A stretch of 64,000 bases of DNA from CAXXOK01 sp963664595 (GCA_963664595.2 CAXXOK010000010.1:682001-746000), one strand, 5' to 3'; numbered from the stretch's first letter, positions 50,039-59,865 are shown. Notes: generated by a model from the sequence alone, not told the origin. Numbers and translations: made by a program.

Positions 50039-50845
50039 ATGAAAAAACTGGCAGTCGTACTTTCAATTATTATGGCGATTATGAGCATCGGCATTGTCGC
50101 GTATGCCGATGACACCACCACATCCACTTTGGATTCTATTCTTGCCAAAGGCAAGATCGTGGTTGGTTGCTCCCTGTCCGGAATGCCGATCGGCGGTTAC
50201 GACGATAATGGCGATCCCACCGGCTACGACGTGGACTGGGCAAAGAGACTGGCCGAGGTTTTGGGTGTTGAGCTTGAAATCGTCGATGTCAACGGCGATA
50301 CCCGCATTCCGGCTCTGGTGAGCGGCCAGATCGACGTGATCATCGCCAACATCACCGGCAACCTGACCCGCGCTCAAACCATCGACTTTTCTATTCCCTA
50401 TCTGCGCTGCGGCATCAAGATGATGACCCAGGCTGGCTCTGTGTATCACACGATTTCCGATCTTAACACGCCGGACGCTAAAGTGGCGGTAGGCCGCGGC
50501 ACCACGGGTGAAGCGCTCGTCAACGAAATGGCTCCCAACGCGACCATCACCTATGTGGATGCTTTCACCGAACAGCAGTTGCTTTTGGAGCAAGGCCGTG
50601 TGGATGCCGTCTTTGAAGACAGCACCCTCATCGACTATGCCGCCGGCAACAGCGATGGTAAACTGGAAGCACAGGATGGCCTGTACACCTCCGATCCCAT
50701 CTGCCTGGGCGCCCGTAAAGGCGACATCGAGTGGGTCCGCTATCTGGATATGTTCGTATCTTGGCAGATCAGCTCCGGCTGGCAGTCCGACACCTACTAC
50801 AAATGGTGGGGCGTTGTGCCTTCCGGCATGGTGTACCTCTGGTAG
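50039..50845 (+). CDS. Amino-acid ABC substrate-binding protein (SBP family 3)
   Basis: Signal peptide ending near VAYA-D, no lipobox Cys, then a family 3 binding fold: GKIVVGCSLSGMPIGGYDDNGDPTGYDVDWAKRLAEVLGVELEIV, and VSGQIDVIIANITGNLTRAQTIDFSIPYL. Ligand is probably a polar amino acid. ATG at 50039 has AGGAGG at 7 bases. Separated from the permeases by an attenuator-like hairpin. The upstream asparaginase pair makes asparagine, glutamine or their acids plausible cargo (inference). Confidence 0.88.
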   Translation: MKKLAVVLSIIMAIMSIGIVAYADDTTTSTLDSILAKGKIVVGCSLSGMPIGGYDDNGDPTGYDVDWAKRLAEVLGVELEIVDVNGDTRIPALVSGQIDVIIANITGNLTRAQTIDFSIPYLRCGIKMMTQAGSVYHTISDLNTPDAKVAVGRGTTGEALVNEMAPNATITYVDAFTEQQLLLEQGRVDAVFEDSTLIDYAAGNSDGKLEAQDGLYTSDPICLGARKGDIEWVRYLDMFVSWQISSGWQSDTYYKWWGVVPSGMVYLW

Positions 50846-50867
50846 AATAACCGTCTGATTAAGCTCC

Positions 50868-50904
50868 AATACCCGGCTGGCTTTTGCCGGCCGGGTATTC
50901 TTTT
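50868..50904 (+). terminator. Terminator/attenuator after the binding-protein gene
   Basis: AATACCCGGCTGGC (50868-50881) with GCCGGCCGGGTATT (50886-50899), loop TTTT, tail CTTTT. Likely partial, so that the permeases and ATPase are made at lower level. Confidence 0.8.
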
Positions 50905-50923
50905 GAGAATGTGAGGGAATCCA

Positions 50924-51586
50924 ATGAGCTATACGCTGAATTTCAGAGTGTTGCTGCAGTACAAGGACCTCTTTTTGACTGGCGTCATTTTAACGCTGAA
51001 AATTTGCGTAGGCTCGTTGATTATCAGCTTCTTTCTGGGCGCCATACTCGCTGTTATGCGGCAGTCTCACAGCAAGTTTGCGCGTGGTTTTGCAACTGTA
51101 TGGGTGGAAGTGCTGCGGAATACGCCGTTTTTGATTCAGCTCTTTTTTTTCTACTATGGGCTTCCGCAGTTCGGTATCTATATCGACGCCCTCGCCGTGG
51201 CTATCATCGCGCTGGGCATCAACTCCAGTGCCCCCAACTGTGAAGTGATCCGTTCCGGCCTGATGGCGGTGAAAACCGGATATTATGAAGCTTCGATGGC
51301 GCTTGGATTTTCGAAATTCCAGACCTTCGTGCACGTGGTTCTCCCCATATCGTTTCGGCTTGCCTTCAAGCCGCTGACCAGCAATTTTGTCAACCTCGTG
51401 CTGACCTCCTCCGTATGCTACGGCATTACGCTGATGGAAATCATGGGCACCGCAAAAACCATCTCCGCGCGCAGCAACCGGCCTTTTGAAGTGTATCTGA
51501 TTCTGTTGGTCGCGTACTGTATTTTTACCTATATCATCTCCTTCATTGCCAAGGCGATTGACAAAAAGATCGAAATTAAACTGTAA
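50924..51586 (+). CDS. Polar amino-acid ABC permease, first
   Basis: HisM/GlnP-type permease of about 220 residues: LRNTPFLIQLFFFYYGLP and the coupling loop YYEASMALGFSKFQTFVHVVLP. Four to five membrane spans. First of a permease pair. Confidence 0.9.
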   Translation: MSYTLNFRVLLQYKDLFLTGVILTLKICVGSLIISFFLGAILAVMRQSHSKFARGFATVWVEVLRNTPFLIQLFFFYYGLPQFGIYIDALAVAIIALGINSSAPNCEVIRSGLMAVKTGYYEASMALGFSKFQTFVHVVLPISFRLAFKPLTSNFVNLVLTSSVCYGITLMEIMGTAKTISARSNRPFEVYLILLVAYCIFTYIISFIAKAIDKKIEIKL

Positions 51587-51597
51587 GGAGATTGATT

Positions 51598-52269
51598 ATG
51601 GAAGTATTTGATTTTGCTGCCTATACCCGCTTCAAGTGGAGCGACATGGTATTGATTTTCAAGTCAGCCGGAATGACGATCGAAGTCACTTTAATCTCCC
51701 TTGCTTTCGGCACCCTGCTGGGAATCATCCTGGGTGTGCAGCGCTGTTCAAAAAACCGGATTTTGAAAAGCCTGCCGCTGATCATTATGGAGCCCCTTCG
51801 CAACTCCCCGCTGATCGTGCAGTTGTTTCTGGTTTATTACGGGCTTCCCTCGCTCGGCCTTAATATCAAAGCAATGCCCTCGGCGCTGATTACCCTATCG
51901 CTTAATACGGCAGCCTTTTTTGCTGTGCTGGTTCACAGCTCGATCATCTCCATTCCGAATTCGCAATGGGAGGCCGGATACGCGCTTGGATTTAACAAAT
52001 TTCAGATTTATATCAATATCATCGCCAAGCAGGCGTTCCGCTTGCTGATTCCCCAGGCGATCACTTTGTATATATCGCAGCTCCAATGCTCATCTCTGAT
52101 TTCATTTGTCAGCCTGAAGGATCTCACCAAGGCCGGGCAAATTGTTGCGCAGAAGACGCTGCTCCCGTTCTTAATCTACGCGATTGTAGCAGCGCTCTAT
52201 TTTGCGATGTCGTATCCGCTCGCACGGTTGGCCCGATATCTTGAAAAACGCACCAATTTTACAATTTAA
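51598..52269 (+). CDS. Polar amino-acid ABC permease, second
   Basis: Same family: MEPLRNSPLIVQLFLVYYGLPSLG and the coupling loop QWEAGYALGFNKFQIYINIIAKQAF. ATG at 51598 with AAGGAG at 7 bases is preferred to the TTG two codons upstream. Pairs with the preceding permease. Confidence 0.9.
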   Translation: MEVFDFAAYTRFKWSDMVLIFKSAGMTIEVTLISLAFGTLLGIILGVQRCSKNRILKSLPLIIMEPLRNSPLIVQLFLVYYGLPSLGLNIKAMPSALITLSLNTAAFFAVLVHSSIISIPNSQWEAGYALGFNKFQIYINIIAKQAFRLLIPQAITLYISQLQCSSLISFVSLKDLTKAGQIVAQKTLLPFLIYAIVAALYFAMSYPLARLARYLEKRTNFTI

Positions 52270-52287
52270 GGCAGGAGGGTTCTTGAG

Positions 52288-53064
52288 ATGGCAATGATTG
52301 AGGTCAAAAATATTACGAAGAGCTTTAATGTGAAAAAGCACAATCCGGAAACCGGAAAGTTTGATCATCACAAACTTACGGTATTGCGTGATTTTTCCGT
52401 GGATTTTACACAGGAGGGTGTAACGGTGCTGCTAGGCCCCAGCGGCACGGGCAAATCCACACTGTTGCGCTGCATCAACGGGCTGGAAACAATCGATAAA
52501 GGCGATATCATCGTGGATGGGATGTCCGTAAAGGATAAGCATATGCTGCGCAAAATCCGCCAAACCTGCGGCATGGTGTTTCAGCAGACGATTCTGTTCC
52601 CCCATCTGGATGTTTTAAGCAACCTGACGATGGGACCCATCAAGCTTCTTGGCGCAAGTAAGAAGGAAGCGGAAGAAAAGGCCCGCCACCTTCTGGATAA
52701 GGTTGGCCTGCTCAGCAAGGAACGAGCCAAGCATAACGAGCTTTCCGGTGGTGAACAGCAGCGTATCGCCATTGCGCGCGCGCTGATGATGAACCCCAAA
52801 GCGCTTCTGTTGGATGAGATTACCTCCGCATTGGATCCGGAAATGACCTCCGAGGTGCTGAAGATTCTGGAGGATCTGGCCGTGGAAGGCGTATGCATGC
52901 TGGTGGTTACCCATGAGATGGTCTTTGCGCAGCACGTGGCCAGCCGGATCCTGTTCATGGAAAACGGCTCCCTGGTGTGCGACGCGACCAAGGATGATTT
53001 CTTTACCATCTACCGCAATGAAAATGAGCGTATCGCGAACTTCCTGAAATTCATCGGGGAATAA
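52288..53064 (+). CDS. glnQ: Polar amino-acid ABC ATPase (GlnQ-type)
   Basis: Walker A GPSGTGKST, Q-loop MVFQQTILFPHL, signature LSGGEQQRIAIARAL, Walker B ALLLDEITSALDP, H-loop VTHEM. An insert of about 15 residues near the N-terminus (KKHNPETGKFDHHK) is longer than in E. coli GlnQ. Last gene of the operon; a terminator follows. Confidence 0.92.
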   Translation: MAMIEVKNITKSFNVKKHNPETGKFDHHKLTVLRDFSVDFTQEGVTVLLGPSGTGKSTLLRCINGLETIDKGDIIVDGMSVKDKHMLRKIRQTCGMVFQQTILFPHLDVLSNLTMGPIKLLGASKKEAEEKARHLLDKVGLLSKERAKHNELSGGEQQRIAIARALMMNPKALLLDEITSALDPEMTSEVLKILEDLAVEGVCMLVVTHEMVFAQHVASRILFMENGSLVCDATKDDFFTIYRNENERIANFLKFIGE

Positions 53065-53111
53065 CAAGCGCTGGACCAAGCGATCAAGCGCTAATCCAAA
53101 CGGGATTACAT

Positions 53112-53147
53112 AAAACCCACATGGTCATCATGACTGTGTGGGTTTTT
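53112..53147 (+). terminator. Rho-independent terminator
   Basis: AAAACCCACA (53112-53121) pairs with TGTGGGTTTT (53137-53146), with an inner TCAT/ATGA stem and a T-tail. Confidence 0.8.
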
Positions 53148-53193
53148 GTAATCCCGTTATGTTATATTGCTTCGTCAATAGCAAAATTGTGGA

Positions 53194-53628
53194 TTAAAGC
53201 ATGTATGAAAACAAATACGCCCGTTTATCAAATCCAAGTTTCAGATAAAATTCATGCGCTTTCTCACGTTGGAATCCGGAATCCAGTTCCACTCTTTTCA
53301 TCCCTTGCTTTTTGGACCGGGCAATAGCTTCTTGAATCAGTTGGGTTCCATATCCTTTTCCTCTTTGCTTTTCATCAATCACCATAGCATAGATAAATGA
53401 TATATATCCCTCCTGCCAAAGGTTATTCACCATTGCATAAGCACAAAAACCAATGACAGCGCCATCCAATACGGCGCAGAGAAGCTCATCGGTTTGAGAT
53501 ACAATGCCTCTGGAAAATACTTCATTCAGCGCAAGCCTGTTTAATACTTTGCCTGGCCATAGCTGTTCAAACAGCGGATAGACACTATCAAAATCTTCGT
53601 TTGCCGCGTTTCTGATAATAAGCTCCAT
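53194..53628 (-). CDS. GNAT-family N-acetyltransferase
   Basis: About 144 residues, a single GNAT domain: IRNAANEDFDSVYPLFEQLWP, the acetyl-CoA loop VIDEKQRGKGYGTQLIQEAIARSKKQG and the C-terminal AHEFYLKLGFDKR. Substrate unknown. ATG at 53628 has GGAGG at 8 bases. The next 300 bases upstream hold no gene. Confidence 0.87.
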   Translation of the reverse strand: MELIIRNAANEDFDSVYPLFEQLWPGKVLNRLALNEVFSRGIVSQTDELLCAVLDGAVIGFCAYAMVNNLWQEGYISFIYAMVIDEKQRGKGYGTQLIQEAIARSKKQGMKRVELDSGFQREKAHEFYLKLGFDKRAYLFSYML

Positions 53629-53932
53629 AGTTGGTTCCTCCACGTTGATCAAATCGCAAGAAGAGATCGAAATTGTTGCAATAACCTGAGTGAATACTAT
53701 GATGTTCCGTATTCATGCCACTACCATTCTCGTGATTGCGAATACAGTATAGCATATAAGCATCAGTTATAATTTATGTGCTACTAATTAATTCCTATCC
53801 ATCTTCTTGACTAGCAAAATTGACACGCCGGATTCGATGCGCATTGTATCAAGATCGATGTTCTTCTATGGGAAATGTTGATATTGTTCATACAATCAGG
53901 GGCGGGTACACTCTGAAACCGAAAATGGTGTA

Positions 53933-54848
53933 ATGATTAAACCAACCTTTGAATCTCGAATGCTGAGTCTTTTATTTGACCATCCCCTTCGGTCTATCGC
54001 AAAAACCATCCACAGCTCATCAAGCACAATCAGTCGTGAACTCAGCTCATCAGTCAATCCAGATTGTGATACAGCGCAGATTATGCGAGGAACTGTATCG
54101 GATACACCCAAGCCACTGCCACCGCAAGAAACGCTTCAAGGAATCGGATACCCTTGAAAAGGTGTTGGTATTGCGCAACAAGTGCTGATCCCCGGAGGAA
54201 ATCAGCTATCGTGTGTGGCGAAACGGAAGCTCTTATCTGATTGGAACCAGCACGATCTATCGCAAAATTGATCTATGGCTGCTAGATAAAAGAGATCAAG
54301 AAAAGGTGCCTACAAGGCCATACAGCAAGCTTTCTGGAGGTTGTGCGGAATACTCCTAATCCCCCCCGCACAGCATATATGATCGCCTAAGAAAGGCGAA
54401 TCTGCGGGTAGAGTTCGGGAATTGGGAAAGATGCACAGTACAGAGAAGCTCCCACAGCGGGTACATTGTAACCCAGATTGACTGAAAAAGCGCTATCTTG
54501 TTGTTGAAAAGATATCCCATCGCAAAACGAGAACTGCATCAACGCAATAATCAACGTGCTGTAAAAGAAACCAGTAAAAACATTTACGACCGACAACGGC
54601 AAGGAATTCGCCGCCCATGCTATGCAGACGGAGGCATTCGGAGTAGATGTTTACTTCTGTGACCCCGCTGCACTGGAGACAGCGGGGTCACTAGCGAGAA
54701 CGACAATTGTTTGCTTCGCCATTCTTTCCAAGTGAACGCGCTATAGAAGCGTATCGCAGGCATATGTTGACGAAACTGTTGACCGCCTGAACAATAGGCC
54801 ACACAAAGGCCTCAACCAGGAAACTCTCTACGTGGTTTTCTTCTGTGA
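53933..54848 (+). mobile_element. Degenerate IS30-family transposase
   Basis: Broken pieces in several frames line up in IS30 order: the N-terminal HTH FDHPLRSIAKTIHSSSSTISREL (53980s), TSTIYRKIDLWLLDK (54250s), the DDE region TFTTDNGKEFAAHAMQTEAFGV followed by VYFCDP (54585-54665), and the end block LNNRPHKGLNQETLY (about 54785-54830). At least several frameshifts, stops and a central deletion are present, so it is dead. Clean terminal inverted repeats were not located. Confidence 0.75.
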
Positions 54849-54962
54849 GTGTTGCGCTCGACTTGATGATTCATAACATGATCCTCATGGATTTGGAAAC
54901 AATAAGTCAATTAATCCGAATCTATCCCTTATTTTATAATGAATTATTAGATATAAAGAAAA

Positions 54963-54991
54963 AACCCTCAATCTTTTATGGATCAAGGGCT
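54963..54991 (-). terminator. Terminator of tRNA-Thr
   Basis: On the minus strand, CCCTTGAT (54982-54989) pairs with ATTGAGGG (54965-54972) allowing two G-U pairs, then a run of Ts, just after the tRNA 3' end. Confidence 0.65.
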
Positions 54992-54997
54992 TCTCTC

Positions 54998-55073
<76 letters not shown>

Positions 55074-55084
55074 GCAACGGTAAT

Positions 55085-55113
55085 ATGATACCTGATAATC
55101 GAGGAAAAAGCAA
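55085..55113 (-). promoter_or_regulatory. Promoter of tRNA-Thr
   Basis: Minus strand TTGCTT (55108-55113), 17-bp spacer, TATCAT (55085-55090), 11 bp before the mature 5' end. Confidence 0.65.
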
Positions 55114-55186
55114 TAGGTTTTTCACGTTTTTTGCCCTGTTTTTTCCAATTCTTTGTATTTTATCGGATCATCGTACCGTATGTGCG

Positions 55187-57598
55187 CTACCTTCTCTTTT
55201 TGCCGCGCGGCTGTATCCTCGGTGTCGCGGACTTTGTCTTGCGCATGGCATTTCGGCCCTTCGCCGCTTTACCCATAGCCAGTTGCCTGATTTTATGGAT
55301 GGCAGGCACAGGCAGCGCATAGGCGTCTTTCGGCTGCTCATGCTTCATCGCGGTATCCAAATTCGCGTAGAAGCGTGTCGATAATATCAGCGCAAGCAGG
55401 AAGCGGATTTTCCGCAGAGGCTTTGTTTCCTTCAGGATGGCATGGTACGTGTCCTTAGCCCGCCTCGTTTGATCCGGCCCGGGTATGAGACGGCTGTAGT
55501 TGCTCAGGGACAGTATTCTCCATAGCGGACTGATCTGCTTTTGATAATAGTGAACAGCATCCACCCGCTTGGCAAAGGCCAGCGGCGTTTCACCCGTCTT
55601 GGGCCGGTAGTTTGCGTACCCCAACAGTTTGGCTGTCGCGGAGCCATAGACAAACACCCTTTCCTTGTCCGTGCACAACTTGGCTGCCGTGCGGTCCGGC
55701 CCGCGTAGCACAATCCGTGCGCCTGCCGCGCCGAGAATCGCCAACACAATGAGAAGCCACCAGAAATTATTATGCTGATCGTTGTCAGGAGGCGGCGGGT
55801 TTTGATCATCCGGCTCCGGCGACGGTTCCGGCGTCGGCTGATCATCCGGGGATTCCTGAGGATCAGGCGTCGGGGTCGGGTTGTCGTTTTGCTGCTGGGG
55901 ATCGGGGGTTGGGGTCGGCGTAGGCTCCGGATCCTCGTTGGGCGGATTGTTGTCATCGTGCTGGTTGGGGGTCGGGTCAAACGGCACCCATCCGAAACCT
56001 TCGAAATACACTTCGGTCCACGCGTGCGCGTCATACCCGGTTACATAAGCAAAACCGTCGGACGCTGGCTGCGCCAAGAAGCCCTCCACGTAGCGCGCAG
56101 GCAGCCCCGCAATGCGGCACATCACGGTCATCGCCGAGGCAAAATACGTGCAGTAGCCCGCAGGCTTCACATATAGGAAATAGGTAACAAAGTCCTGGTT
56201 ATCCGGCGGCGTATCGGGGGTCAGAGAATAGCGATAGTATTTTTGGAGATAGCGCATAAGGGTCAGCGCTTTATCATAGGGCGTGGCCGCGTTTTGCACC
56301 GTGTTGAGCACATCGTCAAACAGCTTCTGTTCCAAATGATCCGGAAGTTGTGTATAAAGATCGTAAAAATCATCGTAGTATTTATCGTCCAAACCAGCGG
56401 CCGCGTTCACCAGCTTGCCGAGACCTGTGCTTCCGCCTTCAAACACTGGAGTAAATACCGTATAGCGATCCCCCGTCTCTAAATCCCGGGTAATAAAAAG
56501 TTCGCTGGCATCATTAAAATACGGCACCATATCTCCGGCCATGTTCAGACTTCGCAAAAACAGGGGGGAAAATATGGTTGATACCGCCGCGTTCTGCATC
56601 TGCACGGTAATGGCCTTTTCATCCATCAGGTTGCTGGCGCTGCGCACGCTTTCGCTCGGATACTCCTCTAAAAACGCCTTCAACCGCTGCGCCTGCCAGC
56701 GGGGATTGATATACAGATAGCGTTTTGCGCTGGAGGTATCGCGAAAGCTGCGGCCCGTATATTCATCCTTCACAATAGCCCGCATCAGGGTTTTCTGGTT
56801 GGTTTTCACCATCATCACGGGATATTCGCTGGGCTCCACCGCACCGCCCAATTGGCCGTTGCCCATCGGGTAGTAGCCGTAGCTGCCGATTGTAAACACG
56901 TTTCTGGCGTCGGTAAAGAATAAATAATCGGTAATGCGCTGTTTTAAGTCGCTGGCGGCTTTCTCCATGAAGCCGATGGTCACCTTGCCGGCCGGCAGCA
57001 GCACCAGGGAAATCAGCACCACCGCTAACGCCATTGGCAACACATGCAGCAGGTTGATCCGCTCATGCGCTTCCGTACTCATCTGCAAGAGCATGGCGAT
57101 CAGCGCGGGCGCCACATACCACAGATAATTCCCCTTGCCCAGGCTCCACAGCCCAAAAAGCACCAGCACTACCATCAGCGCCATCGGCAGAAAGCCAACG
57201 CCGCGCTTGGATACCAGAAAGCTCAGCACCGTAACAAATACCGCAAACAAGCCGACTGCCTGTATACCGTACAACGGCAGCACCACAGCGGCGCCTGAGA
57301 AATATAGCGCGATGGCTTTAAATCCCTCAATCCATCCGCCGAATAGCCCGGCATTCGGCAAAAACAGCTGCACCAGGGCAATCAACCCGATCAGCCCCCA
57401 CAGCACCATTCTGGATTTTCGGCTGACAGAAAAGATTGTCAAAACAATGATCATCACGGCGCAGAGAAGCACGGCGCCAAGGGCATGGGCGCCCAAGCCC
57501 ATCGCCATCAGCAGCGGAAGCATCAAACCGCATGTAAGCAAAAACGCCACACCGCAATGCGTGAGTGGTTCCCTTTGCATAAATTTGAGCTTCTTCAC
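55187..57598 (-). CDS. Membrane-bound transglutaminase-like protein (TgpA-type)
   Basis: 803 residues. About six N-terminal membrane spans (1-215), an extracytoplasmic region, and a transglutaminase core near 480-560 with Cys in KPAGYCTYFASAM, His in GYDAHAWTEVYF and Asp in FDPTPNQ. Then come a Pro/Thr/Asp/Gln-rich linker of about 75 residues, a last span (FWWLLIVLAILGAAGARIVL) and a basic cytoplasmic tail. Third gene of the MoxR / DUF58 / transglutaminase set, which is thought to act in envelope protein assembly or maturation. Start is GTG at 57598 with GGAAGG. Confidence 0.87.
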   Translation of the reverse strand: MKKLKFMQREPLTHCGVAFLLTCGLMLPLLMAMGLGAHALGAVLLCAVMIIVLTIFSVSRKSRMVLWGLIGLIALVQLFLPNAGLFGGWIEGFKAIALYFSGAAVVLPLYGIQAVGLFAVFVTVLSFLVSKRGVGFLPMALMVVLVLFGLWSLGKGNYLWYVAPALIAMLLQMSTEAHERINLLHVLPMALAVVLISLVLLPAGKVTIGFMEKAASDLKQRITDYLFFTDARNVFTIGSYGYYPMGNGQLGGAVEPSEYPVMMVKTNQKTLMRAIVKDEYTGRSFRDTSSAKRYLYINPRWQAQRLKAFLEEYPSESVRSASNLMDEKAITVQMQNAAVSTIFSPLFLRSLNMAGDMVPYFNDASELFITRDLETGDRYTVFTPVFEGGSTGLGKLVNAAAGLDDKYYDDFYDLYTQLPDHLEQKLFDDVLNTVQNAATPYDKALTLMRYLQKYYRYSLTPDTPPDNQDFVTYFLYVKPAGYCTYFASAMTVMCRIAGLPARYVEGFLAQPASDGFAYVTGYDAHAWTEVYFEGFGWVPFDPTPNQHDDNNPPNEDPEPTPTPTPDPQQQNDNPTPTPDPQESPDDQPTPEPSPEPDDQNPPPPDNDQHNNFWWLLIVLAILGAAGARIVLRGPDRTAAKLCTDKERVFVYGSATAKLLGYANYRPKTGETPLAFAKRVDAVHYYQKQISPLWRILSLSNYSRLIPGPDQTRRAKDTYHAILKETKPLRKIRFLLALILSTRFYANLDTAMKHEQPKDAYALPVPAIHKIRQLAMGKAAKGRNAMRKTKSATPRIQPRGKKRR

Positions 57599-57610
57599 GT
57601 CGTTACCTTC

Positions 57611-58768
57611 CTATCCTTGCGGCGATACGAAATTCACTTCCACGCTGCGCTGCTGCAAGCGCGCTACCAGGTCCTGAACGGTGGGGTCCTTGATTTCGTA
57701 GCTGACCAGATACAGCCGCACATTGGGGCCAAGGCGTTTCATCCGCCCGATCAGGTCCACCAGCACGCTGGTCAGGCGTGTGGTGATGATGACTACGGCG
57801 CCGGTTTTACGCAGATCATTCATCTGCATCAGAATCACGCGTTCGAATTTTTCAGTCTCGTTAAATGTGCACCGGGCCAGCTCTTCCAATAAAATCGGCA
57901 GGCCCATCGTGCCCATGTATTCCATCGGCCGGTCGCCCACCAGTGGCAGACGCACGGGGTTTTCCAGGTTGATCTGGCATTTGACCACCGAGGCGGCCGT
58001 TTCCAGCACCGCATCCTTCAAAAAGGCCAGCTTGCTTTGCTCCATTCCCTCGGGCAAACGGGGGGGCGAGGTATCCATAATCACCAGCGCGTCGGGCAGC
58101 GCGGGTTCTTCAAACTGCCGGATGATAATCTCCCGCTTGCGTGCGCTCATTTTCCAGTGAATACGCTTGAGCGGGTCTCCGTTCTGGTAGGAACGGAAAT
58201 CACTGGGGCTTGATGGATCCTCCATGGCGCGTTTCATGGTTTCCACACCCATATCGCCCGGCGCAAAGGTGAGCGGCTCTACCTCAAAGGGCACCGGCAA
58301 CACCAATAGCTCCCCTGTGGAGTTATCGGGAGCATGTTCTTTTTTAAAAAAGCCAAAAACATCACTGACCGTGAAGCTCTCCACGCCGGGGATCATCGCG
58401 CCGATATGTTCGGCTGCAAACTGATAGGCAACCTTCTGGGTGCGTCGGCCCAGCTCGGTCAGGTGCAGGGTGCCTGCCGGCGTATTGCTGGTGGCACGCA
58501 TCTTGAGCTTGACGGGCGCAATGGGCAACAGGCTTCTGTGGCTCACAGAAACCTGCATGGCAACGCTGTCACCCCGGTTGACCCGGGTATTGTTCAGCCC
58601 GTGGGAAACACGGACGGATTTTTCAGCCATTCTGATACTGATATACGCCAAGCCCCAGGCAATCACAATCAGCAATGCAAGCAGCAGATACATGCGGTTG
58701 CCCATGGATAAGGCGCATACAAGTAAAAAAGCGAAGCTCACACCCAAGGTAGTCAGCGTAGATTTCAT
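57611..58768 (-). CDS. DUF58-domain membrane protein
   Basis: About 385 residues: two N-terminal spans (VSFAFLLVCALSMG, MYLLLALLIVIAWGLAYI), then the DUF58 block GDPLKRIHWKMSARKREIIIRQFEEP with a von Willebrand-like strand DALVIMDTSPP. It is the usual partner of MoxR ATPases. Gaps of 12 and 21 bases to its neighbours mark one operon. Confidence 0.9.
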   Translation of the reverse strand: MKSTLTTLGVSFAFLLVCALSMGNRMYLLLALLIVIAWGLAYISIRMAEKSVRVSHGLNNTRVNRGDSVAMQVSVSHRSLLPIAPVKLKMRATSNTPAGTLHLTELGRRTQKVAYQFAAEHIGAMIPGVESFTVSDVFGFFKKEHAPDNSTGELLVLPVPFEVEPLTFAPGDMGVETMKRAMEDPSSPSDFRSYQNGDPLKRIHWKMSARKREIIIRQFEEPALPDALVIMDTSPPRLPEGMEQSKLAFLKDAVLETAASVVKCQINLENPVRLPLVGDRPMEYMGTMGLPILLEELARCTFNETEKFERVILMQMNDLRKTGAVVIITTRLTSVLVDLIGRMKRLGPNVRLYLVSYEIKDPTVQDLVARLQQRSVEVNFVSPQG

Positions 58769-58789
58769 GAAATCGTCCTTTTGCGGTAC

Positions 58790-59737
58790 TTATGAAAGGC
58801 GGATGGGAACCGGTACGTTCTCCATCACCGCGATCAGGATGCGGTCCGAGGTTATGCCTTTCATCTTCGCATCGGGGTTGGGCAGCACGCGGTGGGACAA
58901 CACAGGCAGCACCATGCGCTGCACATCTTCCGGCAGAATATAGTCCCGTTCGTTCAGCAGCGCGCAGGCCTGTGCCCCGCGGATGAGCGCGATAGCGCCG
59001 CGCGTGGATACGCCCAACTGCAGCGAGGGATGGGTGCGCGTCATCGCGGCGATGTTGGCGACATAGTGGCGTACTTCCTTGGAACAGTACACCGTGCCGA
59101 CCATATCCTGCATTGCAATCACATCTTCGGCGCTGCATACAGGCTGCAGGGATGCCTGCGGCTTCTCCGTGCCGGAAAAGCGGTCCAGCACCGCCATTTC
59201 TTCCTCCATGGTAGGATATCCCATGGAAATGCGCAGGAAAAAGCGGTCCATCTGCGCCTCCGGCAGCGGATAGGTACCAACAAATTCACCAGGGTTCTGG
59301 GTAGCCAGCACCATAAAGGGCTTGGGCAGCTTGTGGGTAATGCTGTCTACCGTTACCTGATATTCTTCCATAACTTCCAGCAGCGACGACTGCGTTTTAG
59401 GGGAGGTACGGTTGATTTCGTCGGCCAGCACGATCTGGCACATCACCGCGCCGGGATGGAATTCCAGTTCACCCGTTTTGAAATTGACCATCGTAAAGCC
59501 CGTAACATCGCTTGGTACAACGTCGGGCGTGAATTGAATACGGTTAAAACTGCAGTCCAGCGATTTGGCAAGGCAAGATACCATGGTCGTTTTACCGGTG
59601 CCGGGAACATCTTCAATCAACACATGACCTTTGCACAGCATGGCAATGAGAGCAAGCTCAATCACTTCTTCCTTGCCCACAATGACGCGCCCGATGTTCT
59701 GTTTTAATGCACCAATAACCTGCCTTGGGTTGAGCAT
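58790..59737 (-). CDS. MoxR-family AAA ATPase
   Basis: Walker A EDVPGTGKTTM, Walker B VLADEINRTSPKTQ, sensor AVLATQNPGEFVGTYPLPEAQMDRF, and the C-terminal lid with RTHPSLQLGVSTRGAIAL. A chaperone-like ATPase acting with the DUF58 and transglutaminase proteins encoded downstream. First gene of the operon. Confidence 0.94.
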   Translation of the reverse strand: MLNPRQVIGALKQNIGRVIVGKEEVIELALIAMLCKGHVLIEDVPGTGKTTMVSCLAKSLDCSFNRIQFTPDVVPSDVTGFTMVNFKTGELEFHPGAVMCQIVLADEINRTSPKTQSSLLEVMEEYQVTVDSITHKLPKPFMVLATQNPGEFVGTYPLPEAQMDRFFLRISMGYPTMEEEMAVLDRFSGTEKPQASLQPVCSAEDVIAMQDMVGTVYCSKEVRHYVANIAAMTRTHPSLQLGVSTRGAIALIRGAQACALLNERDYILPEDVQRMVLPVLSHRVLPNPDAKMKGITSDRILIAVMENVPVPIRLS

Positions 59738-59777
59738 ATGGAGTTGCTCCTTTTCATTCTCTTCTTCAAACCCTTTT

Positions 59778-59806
59778 AGTATATCTGATTTAAAAGGTAT
59801 TTACAA
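59778..59806 (-). promoter_or_regulatory. Promoter of the MoxR operon
   Basis: Minus strand TTGTAA (59801-59806), 17-bp spacer, TATACT (59778-59783). Confidence 0.65.
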
Positions 59807-59856
59807 TACTGTAACAGAAGTTTTAACAATCCCCCTTTCCCTTGTAAAAGTGTTCA

Positions 59857-59865
59857 TGTTATAAT
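59857..59865 (+). promoter_or_regulatory. Extended -10 promoter of the coiled-coil gene
   Basis: TGTTATAAT, an extended -10 with a perfect TATAAT, 40 bp before the start; the -35 region is weak. Confidence 0.5.

Noticed and set aside
53933..54848. Dead IS30 copy as the source of the palindromic repeats
   Set aside because: No end of the repeat (GGTAAACG type) was found at either side of the transposase remnant, so no link can be shown.
55780..55990. Repetitive Pro/Thr/Asp-rich stretch as a tandem repeat or assembly artefact
   Set aside because: It stays in frame between the transglutaminase core and the last membrane span and is a normal flexible linker in this family.
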